A stretch of DNA of 19,060 bases, from assembly GCA_039925865.1 (NCBI GenBank), contig JBDSYA010000068.1, positions 1-19,060 of the forward strand. The letters run 5' to 3'. How positions within the stretch are numbered: the first letter of the stretch is position 1; every line of letters starts with the position of its first letter. The position numbers were made by a program, and so were the translations under genes. Shown here piece after piece: positions 7,164-15,924 of this stretch. The notes under the pieces are model-generated. The model was not told the origin of the DNA, did no database searches, and worked only from the letters and a program-made list of their open reading frames with translations. The DNA is from JBDSYA01 sp039925865. GTDB taxonomy: Bacteria; Bacteroidota; Ignavibacteria; Tepidaquicellales; Tepidaquicellaceae.

Positions 7164-7191
7164 AATTTTTAATTCGTAATTCTTAATTTCT
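7164..7191. repeat. Short heptad array beside the A2M stop codon
   Basis: Four consecutive 7-bp units, AATTTTT, AATTCGT, AATTCTT and AATTTCT, fill the space just before the A2M stop codon at 7198. They have the same 7-bp periodicity as the array at 4838-4958 but a different consensus. They are non-coding. Confidence 0.55.
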
Positions 7192-7197
7192 CAGAAC

Positions 7198-10100
7198 TTA
7201 GTCGCTAATTCTAAGCTTTGTTATTTCAGTGCTTCCATAAACTTCGGGATAATACATCAGCATTCCTTTTGCAGGGTTGATACTGTAATCACCCGGAATT
7301 TGCGCCCTCAGTATATAAGAAAATTCGTATAAGCCTTTGTTAATATAAGTGGCAAAGAAAGTCACACGATTATCTCTTACTTCTTTATCTGCATACCACC
7401 ATCTCCAGTAATAATACGGATAGCCTACATAATTATTCTCATCTTCAATTGAGTAAGCCCAGTCATCTTTAACAACCTCAATACCCGATGGAAGAGGATC
7501 TTCCAGCATGAAGTATTGATTTTCCTGATCTTTGGAATGAACTTTTATTTTCACTAATATTTCATCACCGGATTTAACGTTTCCGTCAAATGATCTTTTA
7601 CGGTATGTGATCTTATCTTCAGAATAGGATTTATATTTTTCCAGTTTAAAATATTCTTTTTCAACCCTGAAACCGTCTTCACGCGGAGACAGATTTTCAT
7701 CTGCTAAATAATATGTTGTGTAAGATGAAAAATAAACTTTGCCTGTTCCGCTCTTCTCAATCTTGATTTCATTCTGACCTGACTTTAGTTTGCTGTTATC
7801 TATTTTGACGATCTCATCTTTTCTAAAAACATTTTCTTTTGTCATTTGTTTTTCAAATACGTTCTGCCCGTTCACAAAAACTTTTACTGAATAATTTGGA
7901 TCAAGTTCATTTGAATTCTTTAAATAATCTACCAGCGCGTAAATGATCATTGCAGTCTCCTGAGTATTTCTCCACGCCATTCCCTGACGCTGCATCATCA
8001 GCCATCTTACAACTTTTTCCTTTAAGTCTGAACTTTCATTTATGTTGACCATTGCTTTTAAAGCCATCGCAGTTGTCTGAACTTTATCATCCTGCCATTG
8101 ATAGTGAAATTCTTTTCCTTCCCAATATGCTGCACCTTCACCGCTTGTCTTTACATTTTTTTCTAATTTTGATAATTCATCCTGAGCTTTATTATTGTTA
8201 CCAATAAGTTTCCATGTCATTGCAATTAAACTTCTTGCATAGTCGTTGATTTCAGAAGAATTTAATTTATCGATATTATTCTTAAAAAGTTCTTCATCCT
8301 TTTCTTCAGCAACAGCCAGTGAATAAAGCATATATGCCCTTGTAGTTGGATCAATCTCCTTATTATTGAGTTGAGTTTTGATGGAAGAAATTCCCCGTTT
8401 TAAAATGCCATCACGAACTTCATAGTTTGACTGCTTTGCAATTGATAATCCATAAACAACATAAGCAGTCATAAAAGGATTTGACTGATCATTTTCCCAC
8501 CAGCCCCAGCCGCCGTCTGAATGTTGAAATCCATAAAGTCTTTGCAGACCTTTATCCACCATCTTCGGAAGATCTTTTTTAGTTGCTTCGCTGATAGGGG
8601 CGCCTAATTTAATAAAGGCATTTGCGACAATTACGGTAGGAAGAAATCTACTCATTGTTTGTTCGACACATCCGTATGGATATCCAACAAGTTCATCAAG
8701 CGCCGAAAGTATTGTAGATGCCATTGAAGGATCAACTGTGAATTTCATTCCGGCACTTCGCATGTCGGTTGCCTCAGGTATATTCACATATTTTATTTCT
8801 GTTTTAATTTCGTCAGAAAAATCTGCGATGACATTTGCATTGATCTTAAGACCTTTTGGCTGTAATGGAATCTTTAATTCAACTGCATCAGATTCTTCAT
8901 TGGTCAAAGCCTCTGCATAAAGTTTTGCTTCTCCCATAGGCTGAGTAACTTTTACTTTCCAGTCAACTCTTACATCAGTGTTAGGCGCTATGCTTAAAGT
9001 TTTTTCATTACTTCCATCCTGAAGTAAAACATTCTCTGCTGAAAATTTTACTTTTGTTTGTTTGGTTGTTTCTAGATAGTTATGAATGATAGTTGAAATA
9101 GTTACTTCATCATTTTCCTGCAAAAATCTAGGAGTTTCCATTCTTACTAATAAATCTTTTCTCGTAACTACAGTCGATGTCATCTGTCCGACTTTTGTAT
9201 CTTCAGTTATTACTCTTGAAGTAATTCTCCACGATGTCAGATTATCGGGATAAGTTACATCGACTGTTGCATATCCGTCTTCGTCAGTCATTGTATAAGG
9301 CGACCAGAAAATTGCATCACGAAAGTCGGATCGAACGTCTGCAGATATAAATGATTCTTCATCTCTATCCATTTTTTTATCACGCATCATCATTGGAGCG
9401 GAGATCCCGTCGGTGACAATTGCTGATTCATTTGATCTTCCATTTTTCATTACACTTTGTTCATTGACAGTACCACTCGTTTTTGATGCAATGTTATCTA
9501 AACCTTCTAACGATTCATCATTAGAGTTATAAACTAATTTAATCACTTTTGTCTGACCTCTTTGCAGATCCATATCAATTGACCCTTCCCGGTCTTTGCC
9601 ATTGTGATACACACTGACTGAATATTCACCTGCAGGCAATTTGAATTCAAAATTGCCTTCTTCATCAGTTACCGCCGCCTGATAATCTTCATTAATAACT
9701 ATGATCGCACTTCCGATTGGTGTATTATCTTTTCTCAGCAATGTTCCCTTAACTGTTGCCAGATCCCTGTCGCTTGTGCTGGACAAATTAAACTTTTCAT
9801 AAATTGTAATAAGTCTTGAATTTCCATTACTATTATTATTACTGTTATAAGCTGTCGACACACTTGCATTTCGTTTTCCATAAAAAAACTTCCGGATATC
9901 TTTAGTATTATCTTCTTTGATGGAATAAATACTTTCATCCACAATTCCAATTGAGACTTCAGCATTACTAACAGGATTTCCGTTGTTATCAACTACTCTT
10001 ACTTTTGCGGCTCCTGTTTCTTTTGGCTTATATATAAGTTTCGATGCATCGATTTGAACTGTCAAAAATTTTTCTTCCGGAATTACAAGAATTGACTTGC

Positions 10101-12216
10101 TCGAATTATAAAACACCCCGTTGAAAACATAATTTACATTAATTTCGAAATTTGAATTAAATTTATCGGTAATAGGAATGTCGATTATCTTAGATGAACC
10201 TGCAAATTTTTCTACCTGATATGAAAGTATATCATCTGTATTTGTAGTTACAAGAACGTCAACATCAGGATTGGTCACTAATATCAACGCTTTGCAGACT
10301 TCTCCTACTTTGTAATTATCTTTATCCGGTATGATCTGAACGCCTCCTGACTGATTGTAATACCAGCTCATGTCGCCGTTTGAAACATAAAAGTAAGTGT
10401 TAGCGGAGATCTGATTTCCTTTTTCATCTCTAGCTTTTATTTCAACCGTATATGCTCCTTCAGTATTATCGTCTCCGATATTATAAGTAACAATTCCTTT
10501 TCCGTCTTTAAGAGTTTTACCTGTTAATGTTTTTACAAGATCTTTTTTTTCTTTGTAATCATAATCTCTGTTCCAGGTTGATCTGTATATAGTGGCTTCA
10601 AAATCAGTTTGCACAGGTTTATCGGAAAAATCATTAGCGATCACTTCAATGTTTACATTCTCATTCAGTTTATACAAATATTTATCAGTCTTTGCATTAA
10701 GATAAAATCCGCCTCGTGTTACGAAAGCAGTTGTCGTTCCTGAAATCTCTCTTCGGGATTTATCCACGACTTTTGCCTGAACAATATATTTATAATCCGA
10801 ATCATAATAATAAGGCCTGTACCACCCGTCATAATTATTATCTTCTTTGAAATCTTCATTGACATCATAACTGATATTCAGCTTGCCTTCATCATTGAGA
10901 TTTCCTTTTCCCGAGTAAATAAATTCCGCGCCATTAAATTGCTGATTATCATTTTGATTTTCGTAATAATCCTCATACCACCATGAATATTCTGAAAACA
11001 TCCACCATGGCTTGTAATATCTGACCTTATAAATATTATATTCAACTTCAGCACCAGTTACCGGGCTTCCGAAGAAATATTTTGCATCAATCTCAGCTTT
11101 CAGATTATCTCTCCCGTAATACTGGCTTTTGTCAGTTTTAACAGTGACTTTATACTCAGGCTTTTTATATTGTTCAACAGTAAAACCTGCAGCGTAAGAA
11201 TTGTTTTCATCAATGTTAGTATAAATAGTATAATCACCAATCGCATCTTCATCTTCGATCTCAAATGTACCGTCAAAGCTGCCCATATTATTTGTCTTCC
11301 TTACTTCTTTATAAACTTCAGCTCCTTTAGGATCTTTTATTATCACTGTTACATCTTTATTCTCAAGTGGTTCGAATTTTGAATTAATATTTTTCCTTAT
11401 CGTGCCTTTGAAATTTACTGTTGAATTAGTTCTGTACACCGGCTGCTCTGTGAACAGGTATGTATAATACCTGTTTGATGAATAACCAAAAAATAAATAT
11501 GAATCCGATACAACAACATCATCTCCATAGCTGCCGATTATTACCGGCATCATATCTTCATCTGTAGAGCTGTTGGATTGTTCATTCACTGGCTGATAGG
11601 AAATTCCGTCTGAAGTGATTCCGTCACCGATCTTTTTTGAACCAAGGAAAAAACTTAACTTAGCATTATTAACGGGCCTGCCGGATTTTCTGTCAACGAC
11701 ATATCCGAGCATTGAACTGTTGCCGGCTTTTGAGATCACTCCGAGTTCGGAAACAATAAAGCCGCAGTATGCGACCTTATTTCCTGCTGTCACTTTTATA
11801 AGATAAGCACCTTTAGAATTAATACTTATTGGAACTGTTTCGTTGAAATACGAGTAACTATAATCGTTCTTATGTCTTAAAGTTTTATTGAATGAATAAA
11901 CTTCTTTTGTAGATGAAAGAAGATTTGTACTGTCTTTGCTGAGTACATCTAAATTGTATCTTGAAGACTGCCGGGAATAAAAAGTATTGATGTCGGTTAT
12001 TTCTAAAATTTCAAAATGAAATTCCACGCCTTTATTCTTCTTATTGTTTTTTTCTGAATAATCGTATGAGTAAACATTCAGATCAATTTTATCACCGGGG
12101 AAATATAAATTTGCCGTGGATATCGTAAAGTTAATCCCTTTTTCCTGAGAAATTAAATTTTTCAGGGGGAGAATGAACAAAGTTATAAAAATAAAAAGCA
12201 TTGCTGTAATTTTCAT
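7198..12216 (-). CDS. Alpha-2-macroglobulin-like protein with thioester and inserted carboxypeptidase-regulatory-like domain
   Basis: 1672-residue exported protein that would trap proteases. Residues 1-24 look like a cleavable signal peptide (ending LISQ) with no lipobox Cys, unlike lipidated E. coli YfhM. A series of MG beta-sandwich domains follows, with the typical FTEQPVYRTNSTVNFKG near 257. An aromatic-rich segment occupies about 399-475 (clusters such as WWMFSEYSWWYEDYY). At about 820-895 lies a carboxypeptidase-regulatory-like domain (VKGTLLRKDNTPIGSA...AAVTDEEGNFEFKLPAGEYSVSV), followed by a flexible Ser/Asn/Asp-rich stretch to about 950 in the place of a bait region. The A2M domain proper starts near 956 (FWSPYTMTDEDGYATVDV). 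The thioester motif is GCVEQ, Cys1183 and Gln1186, intact. An alpha/alpha toroid runs to about 1480, and a C-terminal MG domain ends with GLYEFSYILRAQIPGDYSINPA. No pbpC lies beside it. No Shine-Dalgarno site. Confidence 0.93.
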   Translation of the reverse strand: MKITAMLFIFITLFILPLKNLISQEKGINFTISTANLYFPGDKIDLNVYSYDYSEKNNKKNKGVEFHFEILEITDINTFYSRQSSRYNLDVLSKDSTNLLSSTKEVYSFNKTLRHKNDYSYSYFNETVPISINSKGAYLIKVTAGNKVAYCGFIVSELGVISKAGNSSMLGYVVDRKSGRPVNNAKLSFFLGSKKIGDGITSDGISYQPVNEQSNSSTDEDMMPVIIGSYGDDVVVSDSYLFFGYSSNRYYTYLFTEQPVYRTNSTVNFKGTIRKNINSKFEPLENKDVTVIIKDPKGAEVYKEVRKTNNMGSFDGTFEIEDEDAIGDYTIYTNIDENNSYAAGFTVEQYKKPEYKVTVKTDKSQYYGRDNLKAEIDAKYFFGSPVTGAEVEYNIYKVRYYKPWWMFSEYSWWYEDYYENQNDNQQFNGAEFIYSGKGNLNDEGKLNISYDVNEDFKEDNNYDGWYRPYYYDSDYKYIVQAKVVDKSRREISGTTTAFVTRGGFYLNAKTDKYLYKLNENVNIEVIANDFSDKPVQTDFEATIYRSTWNRDYDYKEKKDLVKTLTGKTLKDGKGIVTYNIGDDNTEGAYTVEIKARDEKGNQISANTYFYVSNGDMSWYYNQSGGVQIIPDKDNYKVGEVCKALILVTNPDVDVLVTTNTDDILSYQVEKFAGSSKIIDIPITDKFNSNFEINVNYVFNGVFYNSSKSILVIPEEKFLTVQIDASKLIYKPKETGAAKVRVVDNNGNPVSNAEVSIGIVDESIYSIKEDNTKDIRKFFYGKRNASVSTAYNSNNNSNGNSRLITIYEKFNLSSTSDRDLATVKGTLLRKDNTPIGSAIIVINEDYQAAVTDEEGNFEFKLPAGEYSVSVYHNGKDREGSIDMDLQRGQTKVIKLVYNSNDESLEGLDNIASKTSGTVNEQSVMKNGRSNESAIVTDGISAPMMMRDKKMDRDEESFISADVRSDFRDAIFWSPYTMTDEDGYATVDVTYPDNLTSWRITSRVITEDTKVGQMTSTVVTRKDLLVRMETPRFLQENDEVTISTIIHNYLETTKQTKVKFSAENVLLQDGSNEKTLSIAPNTDVRVDWKVKVTQPMGEAKLYAEALTNEESDAVELKIPLQPKGLKINANVIADFSDEIKTEIKYVNIPEATDMRSAGMKFTVDPSMASTILSALDELVGYPYGCVEQTMSRFLPTVIVANAFIKLGAPISEATKKDLPKMVDKGLQRLYGFQHSDGGWGWWENDQSNPFMTAYVVYGLSIAKQSNYEVRDGILKRGISSIKTQLNNKEIDPTTRAYMLYSLAVAEEKDEELFKNNIDKLNSSEINDYARSLIAMTWKLIGNNNKAQDELSKLEKNVKTSGEGAAYWEGKEFHYQWQDDKVQTTAMALKAMVNINESSDLKEKVVRWLMMQRQGMAWRNTQETAMIIYALVDYLKNSNELDPNYSVKVFVNGQNVFEKQMTKENVFRKDEIVKIDNSKLKSGQNEIKIEKSGTGKVYFSSYTTYYLADENLSPREDGFRVEKEYFKLEKYKSYSEDKITYRKRSFDGNVKSGDEILVKIKVHSKDQENQYFMLEDPLPSGIEVVKDDWAYSIEDENNYVGYPYYYWRWWYADKEVRDNRVTFFATYINKGLYEFSYILRAQIPGDYSINPAKGMLMYYPEVYGSTEITKLRISD

Positions 12217-12417
12217 GACGGGATTAATTTTGCAAATTAAAAATTTTAGAATTTTTTTTTTAAATTTAAAAAGTAGTTATTAATACTTAAGTTATTACCG
12301 TAACTAATAATTCAGATTATAGACATTTATAAAAATAAAGTTCCAAAAATTATTTGTGTTAAAAATTATTGTTAATGGATCAATGAATTTGAGAAATGAG
12401 AAACTTATATTTATGAT

Positions 12418-13131
12418 ATGCTTAATGAACTGATCAAACAGCCATTCCTGGGCTTTCCAACCGACGCTACGAAATTTTTAAAGTCTCTTGCAAATCCAAA
12501 GAATAATAATAAATTATGGTTTGACAGTCATAGGGACAAATATGAAATGAACTTAAAATCTCCCATGCGGGAGCTTATTGATTCACTTGCGATCGAAATA
12601 AATAAAATTGATACCGACATTGTAGTCAATTATAAATCAATTTTCAGGATCAACAGAGATATAAGATTTTCTAAAGACAAGACACCTTATAAATCATATT
12701 ACTCAGCCGCCTTTACTTTTAACAGGATCAAATCCGCGGAGCTTCCACACTTTTATTTTCAGTTTAATTCTAAAGAATTTCTTTTTGCAGCCGGTCAGTA
12801 CAGCATGGACATTAACTATCTCAAAAGGATTCGTAAAGCAATTTATGATAATTTTAAACAATACAAATCTATAATTACAAATAAATTTTTTATAAAAGAA
12901 TTTGGCGAGATCAAGGGCGAATCGCTTACAAAATTGCCAAAAGGCTTTGAAAATATTGAGCAGGAAAAGAACGATCCATTATTAGTGAAAAACCTTAAGC
13001 TGAAACAATTTTACGTTTATAAAACATACAGTCCCGATGTAATATTAAGTGATGAAGTAATAGAAATTATTAAAGAAAATATAAAGCTGACTCATAATTT
13101 TACAAAATTTATAGATAATGTAATCAAATAA
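12418..13131 (+). CDS. DUF2461 family protein
   Basis: 237-residue cytoplasmic protein of the DUF2461/TIGR02453 family. Family signatures visible include the N-terminal FPTDATKFLKSLANPKNNNKLWFDSHRDKYE, the central FRINRDIRFSKDKTPYKSYYSAAF, and a C-terminal LKQFYVYKTYSPDVILSDE. Length matches the family. The biochemical function is unknown. It starts a compact plus-strand operon: the hydrolase gene begins 12 bp downstream. It is divergent from the A2M gene, with about 200 bp of very AT-rich DNA between. An imperfect -7-like TATATTTA lies at 12406-12413, so the mRNA could be nearly leaderless, but no correctly spaced -33 element is present. Confidence 0.9.
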   Translation: MLNELIKQPFLGFPTDATKFLKSLANPKNNNKLWFDSHRDKYEMNLKSPMRELIDSLAIEINKIDTDIVVNYKSIFRINRDIRFSKDKTPYKSYYSAAFTFNRIKSAELPHFYFQFNSKEFLFAAGQYSMDINYLKRIRKAIYDNFKQYKSIITNKFFIKEFGEIKGESLTKLPKGFENIEQEKNDPLLVKNLKLKQFYVYKTYSPDVILSDEVIEIIKENIKLTHNFTKFIDNVIK

Positions 13132-13143
13132 TTTTTTTATAAT

Positions 13144-13935
13144 ATGAAAACTTTCAAATTAAACGGAATAAGTATTAACGATCACGGGGGTGATGGGAAA
13201 CCACTCATATTCATTCATGCATTTCCGTTGTGCAGCAGAATGTGGGATGAACAGATTAAATATTTTAAGGATAAATTTCGTGTAATAACTTATGATATAA
13301 GAGGATTGGGATATAGCAATGAATTGGACAGCCATCAGTTTACTATGGAAGATCTTGTAAATGATTTTTTTAATATTATTAATGATTTTAAATTTGAAAA
13401 AGTTAACGTTTGCGGACTCTCTGTGGGAGGGTATATAGCTTTGCGTGCTCTCATCAGAGAGCCGGAGAGATTTTCCTCCGTAATTCTTTCTGATACTAAA
13501 TCTGAAAGTGAAACTAATGAGAGTATTATTAACCGGTCAGAAATGATCACCGGCATAAAGAATGGAAAACGTGACGATATACTGGAAGGCCTGCTGAAGA
13601 ACTTGCTTAGTGAGAAAGGATATCAGATGGAGGAAGTTGTAAACTTTGTGAGGACAATGATGAGCTGGATGGATGATAAAGGAATTATAGGAGTTTTGAT
13701 GGCAATAGCTACAAGAACGAATACATTTTATCAGATCAAAAACATTAACACTCATGTTTTGATTGTAGCAGGCAAGGAAGATAAGCTAACGCCTCCGATC
13801 CATTCATTTTATATGAAAGAAAATTTTAAAAATTCCTCCATGAAGATATTTCCCGGAGCAGGCCATCTTCTTAATATGGAGCTTCCCGATGAATTTAATA
13901 ATACACTCGAAGATTTTTTATCAACTATAAAATAA
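13144..13935 (+). CDS. Alpha/beta-hydrolase fold protein
   Basis: 263-residue alpha/beta-hydrolase. The oxyanion-side HAF motif is at FIHAFPLCSRMW, the nucleophile elbow is GLSVGG with Ser93, and the triad is completed by Asp213 (GKEDKLTPP) and His241 (GAGHLLNMELP). All three residues are present, so it should be a working esterase, lactonase or C-C hydrolase-type enzyme. The overall shape resembles 3-oxoadipate enol-lactonase-like and haloperoxidase-like proteins, but the neighbours give no aromatic-degradation pathway, so the substrate is unknown. There is no signal peptide. It is the second gene of the DUF2461-hydrolase-DoxX-truA run, 12 bp after the first and 7 bp before the third. Confidence 0.9.
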   Translation: MKTFKLNGISINDHGGDGKPLIFIHAFPLCSRMWDEQIKYFKDKFRVITYDIRGLGYSNELDSHQFTMEDLVNDFFNIINDFKFEKVNVCGLSVGGYIALRALIREPERFSSVILSDTKSESETNESIINRSEMITGIKNGKRDDILEGLLKNLLSEKGYQMEEVVNFVRTMMSWMDDKGIIGVLMAIATRTNTFYQIKNINTHVLIVAGKEDKLTPPIHSFYMKENFKNSSMKIFPGAGHLLNMELPDEFNNTLEDFLSTIK

Positions 13936-13942
13936 TAAAATT

Positions 13943-14380
13943 ATGATCATGACATCATTTGACAAATTCCGGAATATTGGATTGCTGATCTTGAGAATAG
14001 GAATTGGACTTAGCTTTGTTTTTTTGCATGGTTGGCCTAAGATCAGTGGTGGTCCTGAACTATGGGAAGCAATAGGCAGCTCAATGGCAAATTTGGGAAT
14101 TAATTTTTTCCCTGTATTCTGGGGATTTATGGCAGGATTTTCCGAATTTTTTGGAGCGCTGCTTTTAATACTGGGATTTTTTTTCAGGCCTGCTACATTC
14201 TTACTGGCATTCACCATGTTTGTTGCAATGATGACTCATTTGACAAAATTAGATCCATGGTCAAAGGTTAGTTATCCTATGGATCTTTTAATTTTATTCA
14301 CTGCACTTTTTTTCATCGGTCCCGGTATATACAGCCTGGATGAATATTTCAAAAATAAAAAGAAGGTTAAAAAATTATAG
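13943..14380 (+). CDS. DoxX family inner-membrane protein
   Basis: 145-residue membrane protein with four predicted helices: about 11-31 (LLILRIGIGLSFVFLHGW), 56-80 (FPVFWGFMAGFSEFFGALLLILGFFF), 82-100 (PATFLLAFTMFVAMMTHL), and 112-130 (MDLLILFTALFFIGPGIY). LRxxxGxxFxxHGxPK-like and GxxEFFGGLLLxLG-like patterns are DoxX/SURF4-type signatures. Its role is uncertain; relatives are linked to thiol or redox stress and quinone chemistry. The start could be the ATG at 13943 or 13949. The C-terminus is Lys-rich and cytoplasmic. Its stop lies 1 nt before the likely TTG start of truA. Confidence 0.88.
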   Translation: MIMTSFDKFRNIGLLILRIGIGLSFVFLHGWPKISGGPELWEAIGSSMANLGINFFPVFWGFMAGFSEFFGALLLILGFFFRPATFLLAFTMFVAMMTHLTKLDPWSKVSYPMDLLILFTALFFIGPGIYSLDEYFKNKKKVKKL

Positions 14381-14381
14381 A

Positions 14382-15128
14382 TTGAGATTTAAATTATATA
14401 TTGAATATGACGGTACTCAGTACTCGGGATGGCAGAAGCAGCAAAATTCAAAGACAATTCAGGGCACATTAATAAATGCAATTGAAAATTCTTTCTCAAA
14501 AGCACGGGGGAACAGTAAATTTACAGACCTGCAGGGATCAGGCAGGACGGATAGTGGGGTACATGCAATTGAACAAATTGCCCATCTTGAATGTGACACA
14601 ATGATCGCTCCGCACATACTCAATATAAAATTAAATGATGAACTTCCTGCAGACATAAATATTCTGAAAATTGAAAAATGCGAGAATAATTTTCATGCAA
14701 GGCACTCGGCTTTATCAAGACAATATTTGTACAGGATATCAAGGAGAAGGACTGCTTTCGAAAAAAAATATGTATGGTGGATCAAAGATGATCTTAAAGT
14801 ATCCAAAATGTCAGAAGTCTCAAATCTGTTTTTAGGAATGAATGATTTCAAATCATTTTCAGATTTTGATGACGAAAACAAATCAACAAAAGTTTTAGTT
14901 GAATCACTGGAAATTTATGAAGAAGAAGATCTGATATTAATAAGAATTAAAGCATCACATTTTTTATGGAAAATGGTGAGAAGATTAGTGGGAACATTGG
15001 TGGAGATCGGCAGGGAAAATATAGGTCAGAAAGAAATTAAAAATTTTCTAATATCGTATTCTGACATTCCATCTAAATTTACCGCGCCGCCATCGGGATT
15101 ATTTCTGGAAAAAGTATATTACAAATAG
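14382..15128 (+). CDS. truA: tRNA pseudouridine(38-40) synthase
   Basis: 248-residue enzyme that isomerises uridines 38-40 of the tRNA anticodon arm. The catalytic Asp is Asp57 in GSGRTDSGVHA. Other TruA landmarks are IEYDGTQYSGWQ at the N-terminus, FHARHSALSRQYLYRI in the middle and ASHFLWKMVRRLVGTLVEIG near the C-terminus. I placed the start at TTG 14382, which gives MRFKLYIEYDG, the usual TruA beginning, directly after the DoxX stop. The alternative ATG at 14340 would add 14 basic residues and overlap DoxX by 41 nt. TTG is also used by two other genes in the window. It is last in the DUF2461-hydrolase-DoxX operon and is followed by a hairpin terminator. Confidence 0.95.
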   Translation: MRFKLYIEYDGTQYSGWQKQQNSKTIQGTLINAIENSFSKARGNSKFTDLQGSGRTDSGVHAIEQIAHLECDTMIAPHILNIKLNDELPADINILKIEKCENNFHARHSALSRQYLYRISRRRTAFEKKYVWWIKDDLKVSKMSEVSNLFLGMNDFKSFSDFDDENKSTKVLVESLEIYEEEDLILIRIKASHFLWKMVRRLVGTLVEIGRENIGQKEIKNFLISYSDIPSKFTAPPSGLFLEKVYYK

Positions 15129-15145
15129 ATTACAGTATAAAATTA

Positions 15146-15184
15146 AAGCACACAAAATTGATCGATAAATAATCTTGTGTGCTT
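15146..15184. terminator. Bidirectional hairpin between truA and the DUF4397 gene
   Basis: AAGCACACAA at 15146-15155 and TTGTGTGCTT at 15175-15184 form a perfect 10-bp stem with a 19-nt AT-rich loop. On the plus strand it is followed by an A/T-rich stretch ending in TTTTTG, and on the minus strand by TAATTTTATA. It sits between two convergent genes and probably terminates both. The loop is longer than in typical intrinsic terminators. Confidence 0.65.
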
Positions 15185-15211
15185 AAATTATATTTTTGTG
15201 TGAAACGATAT

Positions 15212-15910
15212 TTAATTGTGCTGAAACAAAGAGACGCCCAGTGCCTGAGTTCCTGTTGCACCTGCAAAACCACGTGCTATCATTGTATAGATCTTGCCTT
15301 GTGCAAGGACCTGACTGTTGGAATTGGCAACAACTGTCGGTGAACCTGCAAGATATACTTGAAGACTGTAAGTTCCTGCGGTCACTGCCCTGAAATTTGA
15401 AGCAACTCCGAAATTATAAAATGGGAACCACGGGCTTTTACCACTGGCACCTCCGTCATAAGTAACACCATTTGGTACGAGGTGTATGAATCTGAGGCTT
15501 GAGTTAGTGGATCCGGGAACTGTCAGATCATCAGTGAGAAAAAGCGGTTGAATATTCTGCAATGAATCAAAAGCAATAAGTGTATAATATTTATTGTTCT
15601 GACAATAAACACTTGTATCAATTAGCGCAACACTGCCGCCTGTAGGATAAATCGTAACTCTGCATATTGCATCACCTGAAACATCTTTATAATTTGTGGT
15701 ATTTAGATAGGGGAAATTCGAACTAACAAGATTATTGTTAATATAAATATCAAGATTCGGAGCATCAGGAGACGCATGAAGGACCATCAGGCGAGCAGTT
15801 AATACCTGAGGATTGATTGGATTATTTTCGTCACATCCCTGTATGAATGCTAATGATAAAAGAATAAAGCACAAAACTATCACGGAGTATAATTTTTTTA
15901 TATTAATCAT
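15212..15910 (-). CDS. DUF4397 domain lipoprotein
   Basis: 232-residue secreted lipoprotein. A hydrophobic signal ends in a lipobox-like FIQGC with Cys26. The mature part begins with RLMVLHASPDAPNLDIYIN, the typical opening of DUF4397 domains, and consists of two Ig-like beta-rich halves: about 40-130, and 140-232 starting SLRFIHLVPNG. Proteins of this family are extracellular or envelope proteins of unknown function, common in Bacteroidota and related phyla. The ATG at 15910 has a Shine-Dalgarno-like GAAAGG 8 nt upstream. It is monocistronic as far as visible: convergent with truA on one side and divergent from the TIGR01777 gene on the other. Confidence 0.9.
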   Translation of the reverse strand: MINIKKLYSVIVLCFILLSLAFIQGCDENNPINPQVLTARLMVLHASPDAPNLDIYINNNLVSSNFPYLNTTNYKDVSGDAICRVTIYPTGGSVALIDTSVYCQNNKYYTLIAFDSLQNIQPLFLTDDLTVPGSTNSSLRFIHLVPNGVTYDGGASGKSPWFPFYNFGVASNFRAVTAGTYSLQVYLAGSPTVVANSNSQVLAQGKIYTMIARGFAGATGTQALGVSLFQHN

Positions 15911-15918
15911 TTTTACGA

Positions 15919-15924
15919 CCTTTC
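15919..15924 (-). promoter_or_regulatory. Shine-Dalgarno site of the DUF4397 gene
   Basis: GAAAGG on the minus strand, 8 nt from the ATG at 15910. It supports that start, which also gives a normal lipoprotein signal length. Confidence 0.5.

Noticed and set aside
12389..12413. TTG ... TATATTTA before the DUF2461 gene as a leaderless promoter
   Set aside because: Spacing is only 14 bp and the last base of the -7 box is wrong.
15196..15393. Plus-strand frame preceded by a TATTTTTG box after truA
   Set aside because: It is antisense to the DUF4397 gene and its translation shows no family features; the box overlaps the terminator tail.
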